Counted from the first letter of the stretch, positions 44,377 to 53,738 are shown. The stretch: DNA of 64,000 bases from an uncultured Campylobacter sp. (GCF_938039205.1 NZ_CALHVM010000049.1:30869-94868); one strand, 5' to 3'. Notes: a model not told the origin generated them from the sequence alone. Numbers and translations are program-made.

Positions 44377-44811
44377 TTATCTGTTTGGCGCGTAGGTTTT
44401 TACCTCATATAGTAAAAAATCATACACGCGCTGCTGCACGAGACCTTCGTGTTCGTCGGCGTCTATGAGCCTGCGCAGATGCTCGAAGTCGATCTTTAGC
44501 GCGTAGTTTTTGTTTGCTCTGATGGCCTGATCGATCGCTAAGAGCAAGCTATCAAGCGTCATCGGGTCTTTGCGTTTGATGCGGGAAACATACTCTCTGG
44601 TAGTTTCGATAAGTACGCGTTTGCGGTTCTCGTCACTGCCGTAAATTTCGCTTGATATGTCGTATAAATTTGCAAAATCGTCCTCTTCGGGATTGAGCTT
44701 GGCTGAGATGATAGCCGCGAAGATCTTCGCGCGAAACTCCAGCGAGCGGTGGTGATAGACCAAAAACTCCCTAAACAACGACAAAAATTTACATTTTATA
44801 TCAAATCCCAT
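44377..44811 (-). CDS. Conserved hypothetical protein (144 aa)
   Basis: 144 residues, helical throughout, no signal or membrane segment. Residues 20-70 (SLEFRAKIFAAIISAKLNPEEDDF) and 80-144 (DSLLLAIDQAIRANKNYALK) look like two helical units. I recognise it only as the type of conserved hypothetical seen across Campylobacter genomes. The opposite-strand SRP RNA gene begins 49 bp from its start. Confidence 0.65.
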   Translation of the reverse strand: MGFDIKCKFLSLFREFLVYHHRSLEFRAKIFAAIISAKLNPEEDDFANLYDISSEIYGSDENRKRVLIETTREYVSRIKRKDPMTLDSLLLAIDQAIRANKNYALKIDFEHLRRLIDADEHEGLVQQRVYDFLLYEVKTYAPNR

Positions 44812-44859
44812 GCTGCCGCCTAAAATATATTTAAGTAAAATTTGAGTAAAATCGCTCTT

Positions 44860-44968
44860 GCCCTTTCTTAGACCTGTGCAATGTCTCTTCTAAGCACCGC
44901 TTCAGGGTGGGAACACAGCAGAGCACTTAGGCTAGGCGTGTGCCGCAGTCATCTGAGGGAGGGTTTTT
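44860..44968 (+). ncRNA. ffs: Signal recognition particle RNA (4.5S type)
   Basis: About 100 nt. The terminal stem pairs 44861-44872 (CCCTTTCTTAGA) with 44952-44963 (TCTGAGGGAGGG), using G-U pairs. The apical domain IV has TCAGG - GTG GGAA CAC - AGCAG, i.e. the conserved internal loop for Ffh binding and a GGAA tetraloop. A TTTTT run follows at 44964-44968. It forms the SRP with Ffh for co-translational membrane targeting. Its 3' end meets the stop of the HD-domain gene on the other strand. Confidence 0.92.
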
Positions 44969-46196
44969 AAACCTGTAAAAGCGAAAAATGCTCCTTAAAG
45001 TCATCACAGATTTTTGAGAAATTCACTCCGTCCAAGCTCTGATTTTTCTGAAAAAATTTATCCATATTATTAAAGCCTTCGGTTAGTTCGTTTGACTTTA
45101 CGCCGTAGCTGATCGAGATCCCCGCCTCAAAAAACGCCGCGAGCTTGTCACAAAATTTAAGTGCTTTGCCGTCGATGGCGTTAAATTTATCCTCGTTTAC
45201 GTTCTCCATCGTGCCCTCGTGATGCAGAGGCTTTTTCTCGCAGATCCTGTTTTCAAACTCGTTTTTGATAAATTTGCTGCCTTCCATACGGATGCCCAGG
45301 ATATAGCTAAACTCGTCTCTAAAATTTTCAGGCACGAAAGGCAAAATTTTCTCGTCTATCAGGCGCATTTCGTATTCGCTGATTATCTCGTTTAGCCCTT
45401 CGATACCGTATTTTACGGGGCTGATTATATCGCGCGTTAGCGATTCGGGCAGATCGTGAAAGAGCGCGCAAAAGAAATTATTTTCTAGCCTAGTTTTGCA
45501 GGCCTTAACCTCAAGCGAGTAAAAATAACTCAAAATCGCCACGACTAGCATGTGGCCAAGCACTGCCGTTTCAGGTATACGCGGCGTCTGTGCCCAGCGC
45601 TTTTGAAAGCGCAGTCTGCCGGCTAGATCGACTAGCTTAGCTAGCTTTTGATTCATCACGATTTTGCGCACGCCTATTAGCTCGTAATAATCCTCCAGCT
45701 CCTCCTCCACGCGCGCTTTTAGCTCGTCTATATCGCTTAAAAATTTGCTCGTTTGATAAACGATCGAAAACTCCCAGCGCGTCGCGAGGTAGCTAGCGGC
45801 CTTTAGGATCAGGCGCTCTTTAGCGTGAGCCTTGTCTTTATGCGTGAGATAGCGGCGCATCCGCTCTAAGAATTTACCACCCTCGACGTCCTTTACGAGC
45901 CCTTCTAGGATCGTTAACACCCAGGCGTTGATCTGTTCGTTTTTGGTTTTTTGCATCTGATGAAACACATCTGGGCGTATATCCGTGACCACGACTCGCG
46001 CGAGAAACTCGAAAATACCGGCCTCGATAATGTAGTTCATATCGACGCCGTGCTCGAGCTTTGCGATGAAATACGCGATGATAAATTTGTGCGCTTGCTT
46101 ATCAAGCTCGACTAAATTCGTCATCTTGGGATAGTCGTTCCAGCGCGAGATGGACGCAGCCTTAAAGATGTGTTCGATGAGCTGCGCGCTTATCAT
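44967..46196 (-). CDS. HD-domain phosphohydrolase
   Basis: 409 residues. An HD signature with metal-binding residues is seen as NFFCALFHDLPESLTRDI (about residue 235), preceded by a distal histidine in GHMLVVAIL; this matches the YfbR/YqeK-like nucleotidase group. The N-terminal 190 residues are helical and start with a region containing KQAHKFIIAYFIAKLEHG. Substrate unknown. It overlaps the queF stop by 4 nt, so the two are translationally coupled. Confidence 0.8.
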   Translation of the reverse strand: MISAQLIEHIFKAASISRWNDYPKMTNLVELDKQAHKFIIAYFIAKLEHGVDMNYIIEAGIFEFLARVVVTDIRPDVFHQMQKTKNEQINAWVLTILEGLVKDVEGGKFLERMRRYLTHKDKAHAKERLILKAASYLATRWEFSIVYQTSKFLSDIDELKARVEEELEDYYELIGVRKIVMNQKLAKLVDLAGRLRFQKRWAQTPRIPETAVLGHMLVVAILSYFYSLEVKACKTRLENNFFCALFHDLPESLTRDIISPVKYGIEGLNEIISEYEMRLIDEKILPFVPENFRDEFSYILGIRMEGSKFIKNEFENRICEKKPLHHEGTMENVNEDKFNAIDGKALKFCDKLAAFFEAGISISYGVKSNELTEGFNNMDKFFQKNQSLDGVNFSKICDDFKEHFSLLQV

Positions 46197-46906
46197 TTAT
46201 CTTCCGATGATTTTTTCACGACTCTAGCGCGTTTTTCGCCGGCGAATTCAGGCTTTTTAAAGCCGTCTTTGCTGCCCGATCTTCGCGGTTTATCGTCAAA
46301 TTTATCTTTACTCACACTCGCGCGAGGTTTTCTATCGCCGCTTTTTGTATCTCTTCTATCGGCTCCGAAACTCTTACCGCGAGAGCCGTCTTTGCTAAAT
46401 TTAGACTCGCGTCCGCCGTAACCGCCTCTATCAAAACTACGCTCGCTATCTCGCGAAAATTTCTCAAATTTAGGTGCTTCAAAGCTTTGTTCTTGCGTTT
46501 TTTTGATTATCTCGTCAGAGCAAATTTCGATCACCGTATGGACGTTGCCGCGCGGGTTAAAGTCGCCCGTGATCTTCATCCATTTTGGCGCTAGCTTTCG
46601 CTCTAAAACGTCGTAAATTTCGTTTATGCTATCTTCGTGGCTGATGTTGCGCGTCATGAAGCTATTGATGTAGAGTTTGATCGCTTTTAGCTCGACGACG
46701 AATTTAGCAGGCACGTACTCAAGATATATCGTCGCAAAATCAGGATAACCAGAGCGCGGGCATAGGCAGCAAAACTCCGGCAACGTGATTTTGATCTTAT
46801 AATCGCGCTCGTGCTTGTTTTCCCAGATTTCCAGGTCTTTTTCTACGTCAAATTCGCTTACTATTTTCTCGCCGTATTTTGGCTCTACGACCTCATTTTC
46901 TTGCAT
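46193..46906 (-). CDS. queF: preQ0 reductase QueF with a 100-residue basic disordered tail
   Basis: 237 residues. The first 130 are a complete type-I QueF: LPEFCCLCPRSGYPDFATIY with the catalytic Cys49, LKAIKLYINSFM and FNPRGNVHTVIE. It reduces preQ0 to preQ1 for queuosine in tRNA. Residues about 133-237 are a low-complexity tail rich in Lys, Arg, Ser, Asp and Gly (for example RGGYGGRESKFSKDGSRG), which is not part of QueF and suggests RNA binding. GC and codon use do not change over the tail. Confidence 0.88.
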   Translation of the reverse strand: MQENEVVEPKYGEKIVSEFDVEKDLEIWENKHERDYKIKITLPEFCCLCPRSGYPDFATIYLEYVPAKFVVELKAIKLYINSFMTRNISHEDSINEIYDVLERKLAPKWMKITGDFNPRGNVHTVIEICSDEIIKKTQEQSFEAPKFEKFSRDSERSFDRGGYGGRESKFSKDGSRGKSFGADRRDTKSGDRKPRASVSKDKFDDKPRRSGSKDGFKKPEFAGEKRARVVKKSSEDK

Positions 46907-46915
46907 TTTTTTCCT

Positions 46916-48307
46916 TTAAATTTCTTTTGGCTTCTCTATGAAAAAGCCCTGTGCGAAGTCGGTCTGATAGCGCTCCGCGATGTTGTAAAACTCGTCGTCC
47001 TCCACAAATCTCACGATGGATTTTACGCCTACTCTTTTTGCGGTCAAATTTAGATTTTCAAACAGAGTTTTAAATTTGTCGTTTTTGATATTTTTGTTAA
47101 ATTCGATATCGTAAATAACAAAATCTATCGGCAAATATTTAAAATATTCAAAGCCAGCGTTGTTGCCGCCGAATTTATTAAGCGCAAAGCGGAAACCGAG
47201 GTTTTTATACTCCGTCAAAATTTCTCTAAATCTATTTATCTCGTCATATACTAGTTTCTCGCTAAACTCGAAAATAACGCGATTTGGATCGATTTTACCT
47301 AGCTGCACGAACTCTTTTATAAAATTCGTAAATTTCAAATTTCTAATCGAGACCGACGAAATTTCAATCACGATCGGATCTTCGTCTTTAAATTTAAGCT
47401 CGGATAGCTTTTTGATAACGTTTATGTCAAAAAGCACCTCATAGCCGTTTTTGTTCGCGATATTTTGCACTTTTGCTTTTGAGACGAGACCTTGCTTATC
47501 GGTGTAAACTTTTATGATGATATTTTTCAAATTTTGGCCGAAACGAAGGCTTTTTACGAGCTGAGTTTGAAAGATAAACCTTTGCATGTCGATACAGTTG
47601 CAGACGTCTTTTTCAAGATCGTCCGTGATGTCCACTTTATCTTCGCTATCGCTCTCGTTTAGCTTTTGGATGAGATAAGAAACCGAGTTTTTGAGGCTTG
47701 CCGAGTGATTTATGTCGATAGCGTCAAATTTGATCTTTAGCTCGATATTGTAAATTCCGTCGCTCAAAATGCTCTTTTCAAAAACGTTTAAAAGATGGAT
47801 TAGCTCGGTGCTTTTACTCTCGCAAAATATCAAAAAATATTCATTTGAATATCTGCCGATTAGAGTGTTTTTAGATACTTTTTCGTTTAAAAATTTCTCC
47901 AGTCGCTCGACTAGTCGTTTGAGCAAAATATCGGTACTAACAAAGCTATAACGCTCATTTAGATCGTTTAAATTTTCGATCTTTAGCATTAGCATATTGC
48001 CGCCATTTTTGCCTTTAAATTTAGAAGCTTGCTTTGATAAAAGTCTTAAAATTTCGTCTCTATTATAGGCTTTCGTAACTTGATCAAGCACGCTCGTTTG
48101 AAAGCTTTGATAAATTTTGTAGGCCGTAAAATAAACTTGACATAGAACTAAAATAGTGATCAAAATGATGTCATTGATGTCAAAATCTATATCATCTTTT
48201 TTAACGAAAATATACATCAAAATAATAACGCTGAAAATAAAAATAGAAGAGATCTCGAGCGCAGTTTTAAACCTATTTGATCGTTCTTTTAGTTCTGATT
48301 TTAGCAT
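46916..48307 (-). CDS. Membrane protein with degenerate GGDEF and EAL domains
   Basis: 463 residues. Two N-terminal helices (about 18-38 and 45-65) anchor the protein. Residues 80-210 resemble GGDEF, but the active site reads GRYSNEYF. Residues 230-463 resemble EAL, but the EAL triplet is replaced by EISSVS and the DDFG loop reads NKFGGNN, so neither cyclic-di-GMP synthesis nor breakdown is expected. The retained folds suggest a c-di-GMP-independent role or a receptor. It lies just 1 bp from the gyrB stop, in the gyrB transcription unit. Confidence 0.8.
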   Translation of the reverse strand: MLKSELKERSNRFKTALEISSIFIFSVIILMYIFVKKDDIDFDINDIILITILVLCQVYFTAYKIYQSFQTSVLDQVTKAYNRDEILRLLSKQASKFKGKNGGNMLMLKIENLNDLNERYSFVSTDILLKRLVERLEKFLNEKVSKNTLIGRYSNEYFLIFCESKSTELIHLLNVFEKSILSDGIYNIELKIKFDAIDINHSASLKNSVSYLIQKLNESDSEDKVDITDDLEKDVCNCIDMQRFIFQTQLVKSLRFGQNLKNIIIKVYTDKQGLVSKAKVQNIANKNGYEVLFDINVIKKLSELKFKDEDPIVIEISSVSIRNLKFTNFIKEFVQLGKIDPNRVIFEFSEKLVYDEINRFREILTEYKNLGFRFALNKFGGNNAGFEYFKYLPIDFVIYDIEFNKNIKNDKFKTLFENLNLTAKRVGVKSIVRFVEDDEFYNIAERYQTDFAQGFFIEKPKEI

Positions 48308-50617
48308 TTATACGTCCAAATGTTTCACGTCTTTTGCGTGCTCTTGTATGTAGTTTCTTCGCGGTTCAACCTCGTCGCCCATAAATAGATTAAACGTATC
48401 TGAGGCGCTTACTACATCGTTTATGTTTATCTTTAACAAACGGCGATTTTCAGGGTTCATCGTCGTTTCCCATAGCTGTTCTGGATTCATCTCACCAAGG
48501 CCTTTATAGCGTTGTATATAGGCGCCTTTTTTGGCATTTTTTTCGATCTCGTCTAGTACGTCTATTACGTCGCCTTTTAGCTCAATACCGCGCTCTTTTA
48601 TCTTTTGGCTGATGTAAAGCGCTTCTTCGTAAAGAGGATTTGTAAACAAATTTTCATTTACCAAAAGCTCTTCCAAGCCACTTTCGGTTTGTACGTAAAT
48701 TCGCGCTTCTTCTTCGCTGACGTATGAGTTTAGGATATTGTGTCCCTGAGCTTCTAAATAATTTTTCAAAATTTCATAAATTTCACCGTAGCTTTTTGAG
48801 ACGATATCAGGATTTTCGATCATATATCTAACAGCAGAAATCACGCTAAAACGTTTTTCAAGCTCTTTTAATACGCTTCTATAAGCCGCGACTATCTTTA
48901 AAAAGTCTATGAGATCAGCGTTTCCTATACCTTCAAACTCGACACCTTCGATGCCAGTTTCTATTAGAAATTCATTGAGCGCTCTTTCGTCTTTTAGATA
49001 AATTTCTTTTTTACCCTTTTTATAGCGGTAAAGAGGCGGCTGAGCTAGATAAATATGACCGTTTTCCACGACTTTGTGTAAAAATCTAAAGAAAAACGTC
49101 AAAAGTAGCGTCTGAATATGACTACCGTCGACGTCGGCATCGGTCATGATGATGATTTTGTGGTAGCGAAGCCTCTCGGCGTCAAATTCGTCTCCGATAC
49201 CGCAGCCTAGAGCAGTTATCATATTTTTTATTTCGTCTGATTTTAAAATTTTATCTAAGCGTGATTTTTCAACGTTTAAAATTTTACCTTTTAACGGCAA
49301 AATCGCCTGAAATACCCTATCGCGTCCTTGCTTGGCCGAGCCGCCCGCGGAGTCGCCCTCCACCAGATAAAGCTCGCTGATCGTTGGATCTTTACTCTGA
49401 CAGTCAGCTAGTTTACCGGGCAGAGTTCCTATGCTTAGACCCTCTTTTTTACGCGTTAGATCGCGAGCTTTTTTAGCAGCTTCACGTCCGCGTGCCGCCA
49501 TTAACGCTTTTTCCATTATCGCGCGAGCTTCAATCGGATTTTCTTCAAAATACTTGCTAAGTACCTCAAAAACCATCTTTTGAACGATCGGTTTTACGTA
49601 GCTTGAGCCTAATTTTCCTTTCGTTTGGCCTTCAAACTGCGGTTCTGGTACTTTGACGCTTATAACTGCGATGAGGCCTTCGCGGATATCTTCGCCCGTG
49701 ATTTTCGTGTCTTTTTCGCGGGCTGCAGCGTTTGCTGCGATATAGTTTGTTATCACGCGAGTTAAACCCGCACGAAATCCAGCTTCGTGCGTACCGCCGT
49801 CAGGGGTTTTGATATTATTTACGAAGCTTAGTAAATTTTCGCTATAAGTATCGTTGTACATCAGTGCAAAATCGACTAAAACGTCCTCTTCGCCGCCGCT
49901 AAATGATACGGCTTTGCTTACGGCTTCGTTTTTATTCATATCCGTTACAAAGCTCTCAAGTCCGCCCTCGTAGTGAAAGCTCTCGCTTCTACCGTTTCTT
50001 TGATCCTTAAAATTTATCGTTATTTTTGGATTTAGATAGGCTAGCTCGCGAAAACGTTTAGCTAAAATTTCATCGTTAAATTCCGTAACCTCAAAAATAC
50101 TGTCATCCGGCCAAAACTCTACCTGAGTTCCGGTTCTATTTGTGGTTTTTATAACCTCAAGGTCGCTTTGCGGGATACCTTTTGAGAATTCTTGTCTATG
50201 TAGTTTGCCGTCACGTTTGATATTTACGACCAGTTTTTTAGAAAGGGCGTTTACTACGCTAACGCCAACTCCGTGCAAGCCGCCTGAGACTTTGTAAGTG
50301 TCCTTATCAAATTTACCGCCAGCGTGAAGCACGGTTAAAACGACCGTTGCAGCTGAAATTTTCTCCGTCGGATGCATACCTACCGGTATACCGCGACCAT
50401 TATCGCTGATTATCGCCGAGCCTTCGCGCGTTAGCTCGATATCGATCGTATCGCAGTAGCCAGCCATCGCCTCGTCTATTGAGTTATCGACGACCTCGTA
50501 GATCATGTGATGTAGGCCGCTTATGTTAGTATCGCCGATATACATGCCGGGGCGTTTTCTAACCGCTTCGAGCCCTTTTAAAACTTTAATATTTTCCGCG
50601 CCGTAATTTTGCTGCAT
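48308..50617 (-). CDS. gyrB: DNA gyrase subunit B
   Basis: 769 residues. ATP-binding GHKL domain with RKRPGMYIGDT and DNGRGIPVGMH; the TOPRIM domain has YLVEGDSAGGSAKQGRD and MTDADVDGSHIQTLLL; the C-terminal end has KGLGEMNPEQLWETTMNP. It supercoils DNA with GyrA (not in the window). Runs in the dnaA-dnaN-gyrB direction, 17 bp after dnaN. Confidence 0.97.
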   Translation of the reverse strand: MQQNYGAENIKVLKGLEAVRKRPGMYIGDTNISGLHHMIYEVVDNSIDEAMAGYCDTIDIELTREGSAIISDNGRGIPVGMHPTEKISAATVVLTVLHAGGKFDKDTYKVSGGLHGVGVSVVNALSKKLVVNIKRDGKLHRQEFSKGIPQSDLEVIKTTNRTGTQVEFWPDDSIFEVTEFNDEILAKRFRELAYLNPKITINFKDQRNGRSESFHYEGGLESFVTDMNKNEAVSKAVSFSGGEEDVLVDFALMYNDTYSENLLSFVNNIKTPDGGTHEAGFRAGLTRVITNYIAANAAAREKDTKITGEDIREGLIAVISVKVPEPQFEGQTKGKLGSSYVKPIVQKMVFEVLSKYFEENPIEARAIMEKALMAARGREAAKKARDLTRKKEGLSIGTLPGKLADCQSKDPTISELYLVEGDSAGGSAKQGRDRVFQAILPLKGKILNVEKSRLDKILKSDEIKNMITALGCGIGDEFDAERLRYHKIIIMTDADVDGSHIQTLLLTFFFRFLHKVVENGHIYLAQPPLYRYKKGKKEIYLKDERALNEFLIETGIEGVEFEGIGNADLIDFLKIVAAYRSVLKELEKRFSVISAVRYMIENPDIVSKSYGEIYEILKNYLEAQGHNILNSYVSEEEARIYVQTESGLEELLVNENLFTNPLYEEALYISQKIKERGIELKGDVIDVLDEIEKNAKKGAYIQRYKGLGEMNPEQLWETTMNPENRRLLKININDVVSASDTFNLFMGDEVEPRRNYIQEHAKDVKHLDV

Positions 50618-50634
50618 TATTTACCTTTGTTATT

Positions 50635-51702
50635 TTATAAATTTATCGGCATGATTACCGTTTTTAGCTCGTTTGAGCTCACCGTAAAGGCTAAATTTGA
50701 GTCGTTAAATCCAAATTCGAAATATTCCTCTTCGATGTTTTGTAGGAAATCAAGCAAGTATCTATTTTTCACGCCGACGTAGATCTCTTCTTCAAGTCCG
50801 GTTGCAAATTCTATCGTCGTTTTAGCTTCCGAGTTATCTTCGACGATGCTTTCAAAGCTTATGGTTTGAGGAGCAAATACTATTTTCGTGCTCTCAGAGA
50901 TGATTGAGACGGTTTTGATGCCTTCTATCATCTTATCTCTGCTTAGTCTTAGTCTTCGTTTGATTTCTTGCGGGATTACTCTGTTGTAGTCAGGAAATCT
51001 GCCGTTTATAAGCTTTGTAAAAAACTCGAAATTTGCGCTTTGAGCGATCAGAGTCGTATCGTCGTAGTAAATTTCAATCTTGTCAAAAAATAGCTTTTGT
51101 ATCTCGCTAATGGCTTTTTTTGGGATTATTAGGGAAAATTCGTTCTGAGTTGGCGTTTCAAATCTAAAAACGCTAAGCCTTTTCGTGTCGGTGCCGACTA
51201 TGTTTATATAGTTTTGCTTAATGTCAATAAGAGCGCCGTTTAGCTCAAATTTAGGGTTATTATTATCTATGCTTGTAAAAATTTTCTTTAAACTTCGTCC
51301 AAGCATTACGGCGTCGACTTCAAATTTATTTTTGTTTTCTATCGTCGGAAAATTTGGAAAATCCTCAAATTTATACATTGGAAGCTTATATTTTGAGTTT
51401 TTTTGTTTTATGTAGAGGTAGTTATTTACCGTCTCTAGCGTTATTTCTTCGTCTTTTAAGCTTCTTATGATGTCAAGTAACTTCTTACCGTTTGCAGTAG
51501 CATTTCCCTCGTCCATGATTTTGACGTTTGAGAGCTTATAGGCTAGACCGATCTCGTGGTCTGTTGCTTTTATATTTAGGATACCGTCTTTAGCTCCAAT
51601 AAATATATGCGAAGTTATAGCGCTTAGATCTTTTTTCTCTAGGTAAGAATTGCTATTTGTTACGATGCTTTCTAAAGCGTTTTTATTAATCGCGACTTTC
51701 AT
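50635..51702 (-). CDS. dnaN: DNA polymerase III beta sliding clamp
   Basis: 355 residues. Three-domain clamp with MKVAINKNALESIV at the start, KANATANGKKLLDIIRSL-like first domain, and the family C-terminus NELKTVIMPINL, here ending MPINL. It sits between dnaA and gyrB, the classic origin gene order, and the gap on its 5' side carries origin elements. Confidence 0.96.
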   Translation of the reverse strand: MKVAINKNALESIVTNSNSYLEKKDLSAITSHIFIGAKDGILNIKATDHEIGLAYKLSNVKIMDEGNATANGKKLLDIIRSLKDEEITLETVNNYLYIKQKNSKYKLPMYKFEDFPNFPTIENKNKFEVDAVMLGRSLKKIFTSIDNNNPKFELNGALIDIKQNYINIVGTDTKRLSVFRFETPTQNEFSLIIPKKAISEIQKLFFDKIEIYYDDTTLIAQSANFEFFTKLINGRFPDYNRVIPQEIKRRLRLSRDKMIEGIKTVSIISESTKIVFAPQTISFESIVEDNSEAKTTIEFATGLEEEIYVGVKNRYLLDFLQNIEEEYFEFGFNDSNLAFTVSSNELKTVIMPINL

Positions 51703-51840
51703 TTTTTTCCTTTTGTTTTTAAATTTCTTTTAGTAGCATTAGTAGTGGGCGTGAAAAGTTTAAAACTGCTTTTATTTGCTTTAAATAGGGCATTTGCAGC
51801 GTTAAAAAAACTGCTTATTTTTTCACTTTTATTCACGTTT
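51703..51840. other. Origin element (oriC2): dnaA-dnaN gap with DnaA boxes and DnaA-trio
   Basis: AT-rich 138-bp gap between dnaA and dnaN. DnaA boxes: CGTGAAAAG at 51750-51758 (CTTTTCACG on minus), TTTTTCACT at 51819-51827 and TTATTCACG at 51829-51837. At 51731-51745 the plus strand reads TAG TAG CAT TAG TAG, then GC-richer TGGG and the first box. Read away from that box it is a run of 3'-GAT-5' triplets, the DnaA-trio pattern that marks the strand to be unwound; an AT-rich tract follows. Confidence 0.75.
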
Positions 51841-53151
51841 TTACTCTTTGGTTAAAATTTTATTTTTTAGTTCTTCGACGCGAACTTTAAAATATTCGTT
51901 CGTTTCTATTAGTTCGTTTATTTTTTTTATGCTGTGACTTACAGCGGAGTGATCTTTCATGTTGAAAAATTGCGCAATCTGCGGCATCGAGTTTGGCGTC
52001 AAATTTTTAGCCAGATATATCACGATGCGCCTAGCTTCGACGATATTTTTTGAGCGTGATTTGCTTTTCATCTCGCTTGGTTTGACGTTTAGCTCTTTGC
52101 TTACGATTTCTACGATATTTTCTAGGTTTATATTTTCGCGCTTTTCTTTTATCTGATCGCGCAGGATATTTTTAGCAAACTCTAGCGTGATTTCCTGCCT
52201 CATTAGTCTTGCGTAAGCGTTTAAATTTATTATCGCGCTTTCGATTTCTCGGATGTTATCGCCCATATTCGTTGCGATGTAGTTTATGACGTCTTTGTCG
52301 AGATAAATTTTATCAAACTCGCATTTTTTCTTGATGATTGCGATTTTAGTATCGAGCTCCGGCGGCGTGATGTCTGCGATGATACCCCACTCAAAACGCG
52401 TTCTTAGCCTATCTTCAAAGCCTTTTAGCAGCTTTGGTTGGCGGTCCGAGGTCATTACTATCTGACCGTTTTTGGCATGAAGTTCGTTAAACGTGTGAAA
52501 AAATTCCTCTTGGATTTTATCAGTTTTTCCTAAAAACTGCACGTCGTCGATGAGTAAAACATCGCAGTTTCGGTATTTTTCGCGAAATCGCTCCATCGAG
52601 TGGTTGTTGAGGTTATAAGTAAAGTCCGTGATAAACTGCTCGCTTGTTACGCAAATGACCATTTTGCCGCCGTTTAGACAAAAATTTCCGACCGATTGTA
52701 AAAGGTGAGTTTTGCCAAGTCCAGTCGGGCCATAGATAAAAAGCGGATTGTAAATTTTACCCAGCTGCTCGGAAACAGCTTTTGCGCTTAAAAATGCAAA
52801 CTGGTTCGAGTCGCCGACGACGAAATTTTCAAACGTGTAGCTTGGATTTAGCAGGCTGCTTTGCGCTTTTATCTCTTTGACGTCCACTTTTTTGGCCGGT
52901 TTGCTTGCGGTTTTGGTCGGGGCTTGGACTTCAACGACCGGTTTTTGCCCGGTTTTTACTTCAAAAAGGTGAGCGATTTTTGAGGCGTATTTGGTCTGGA
53001 TAAATTTGGCGATAATCTCGTTTGGCGCGTTAAATACGACGTTTGTCGAATTTGAGCTTTTTTCGTTAAATTTAAGCTGCTTGATGTAGCATTCAAATTC
53101 TGACGGTAAAATTTCTTTGGAAAGTAGCTCCAAAACCTCGTTTGCGACCAA
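51841..53151 (-). CDS. dnaA: Chromosomal replication initiator DnaA
   Basis: 436 residues. N-terminal domain I to about 90, variable linker, AAA+ domain with GPTGLGKTHLLQS (Walker A) and LLIDDVQFL (Walker B), and C-terminal DNA-binding domain with the signature MKDHSAVSHSIKKINE. It binds DnaA boxes on both sides of its own gene. Reads towards dnaN and gyrB. Confidence 0.97.
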   Translation of the reverse strand: MVANEVLELLSKEILPSEFECYIKQLKFNEKSSNSTNVVFNAPNEIIAKFIQTKYASKIAHLFEVKTGQKPVVEVQAPTKTASKPAKKVDVKEIKAQSSLLNPSYTFENFVVGDSNQFAFLSAKAVSEQLGKIYNPLFIYGPTGLGKTHLLQSVGNFCLNGGKMVICVTSEQFITDFTYNLNNHSMERFREKYRNCDVLLIDDVQFLGKTDKIQEEFFHTFNELHAKNGQIVMTSDRQPKLLKGFEDRLRTRFEWGIIADITPPELDTKIAIIKKKCEFDKIYLDKDVINYIATNMGDNIREIESAIINLNAYARLMRQEITLEFAKNILRDQIKEKRENINLENIVEIVSKELNVKPSEMKSKSRSKNIVEARRIVIYLAKNLTPNSMPQIAQFFNMKDHSAVSHSIKKINELIETNEYFKVRVEELKNKILTKE

Positions 53152-53264
53152 ATTTTTGCCTTTAAGATTGATTCGCTAGATTTTATCTTAAATTTGTTAA
53201 AATGGCGTTGAAATTCGTTTTTCACGCCGTGAAAAAAGCGTGAAAAACCGTTGAAAAGGATGAG
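53152..53264. other. Origin element (oriC1): dnaA-ruvC gap with DnaA boxes
   Basis: 113-bp gap between the divergent dnaA and ruvC. DnaA-type boxes: TTTTTCACG at 53218-53226 on plus, and CGTGAAAAA at 53228-53236 and 53239-53247 (minus). A weaker CGTTGAAAA follows. An AT-rich stretch lies at 53176-53205. With the dnaA-dnaN gap it makes a bipartite origin, as in other Campylobacterota; it may also let DnaA control its own promoter. Confidence 0.7.
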
Positions 53265-53738
53265 ATGAAAATTTTAGGAATCGATCCGGGATCGCGAAAT
53301 TGCGGCTATGCGATCGTCGAAAAGACGCCCGTGAAAACTATTTTGATCGAGGCGGGACTAATCAAAATAAAACCGAATTCTTTGCAGTATCAAATCACCG
53401 AACTTTGCGAGGGACTCGACCTGATTTTTAAAAATCACAAATTTGACGAGGTGGCGATCGAGGACATATTTTTTGCTTATAATCCAAAAACGGTTTTAAA
53501 ACTCGCGCAGTTTCGAGGAGCGCTTAGTCTTAAAATTTTGCAGCTTCACGGAGATTTTGCCGAGTATACGCCGCTTCAGGTCAAAAAAACGGTCACGGGC
53601 AAAGCCAAGGCCGACAAAGAGCAGGTGGCCTTTATGGTTAAGAAAATCCTCGGTATAACAAAGGAGATCAAACCGCTTGATATCACCGACGCCATCGCTA
53701 TCGCGCTAACGCACGCGAATAATTTACGCTTAAAATAA
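53265..53738 (+). CDS. ruvC: Holliday junction resolvase RuvC
   Basis: 157 residues. The first catalytic Asp is in ILGIDPGSRNCGYAIVE, the second acidic residue in VAIEDIFFAYNPKTV, and the last two in LDITDAIAIALTHANN. Cuts four-way junctions with RuvAB. AAAAGGAT ribosome site. Divergent to dnaA across the origin element. Confidence 0.95.
   Translation: MKILGIDPGSRNCGYAIVEKTPVKTILIEAGLIKIKPNSLQYQITELCEGLDLIFKNHKFDEVAIEDIFFAYNPKTVLKLAQFRGALSLKILQLHGDFAEYTPLQVKKTVTGKAKADKEQVAFMVKKILGITKEIKPLDITDAIAIALTHANNLRLK

Noticed and set aside
44860..44968. 6S RNA or tmRNA
   Set aside because: The GGAA tetraloop with TCAGG/AGCAG internal loop and closing stem identify SRP RNA.
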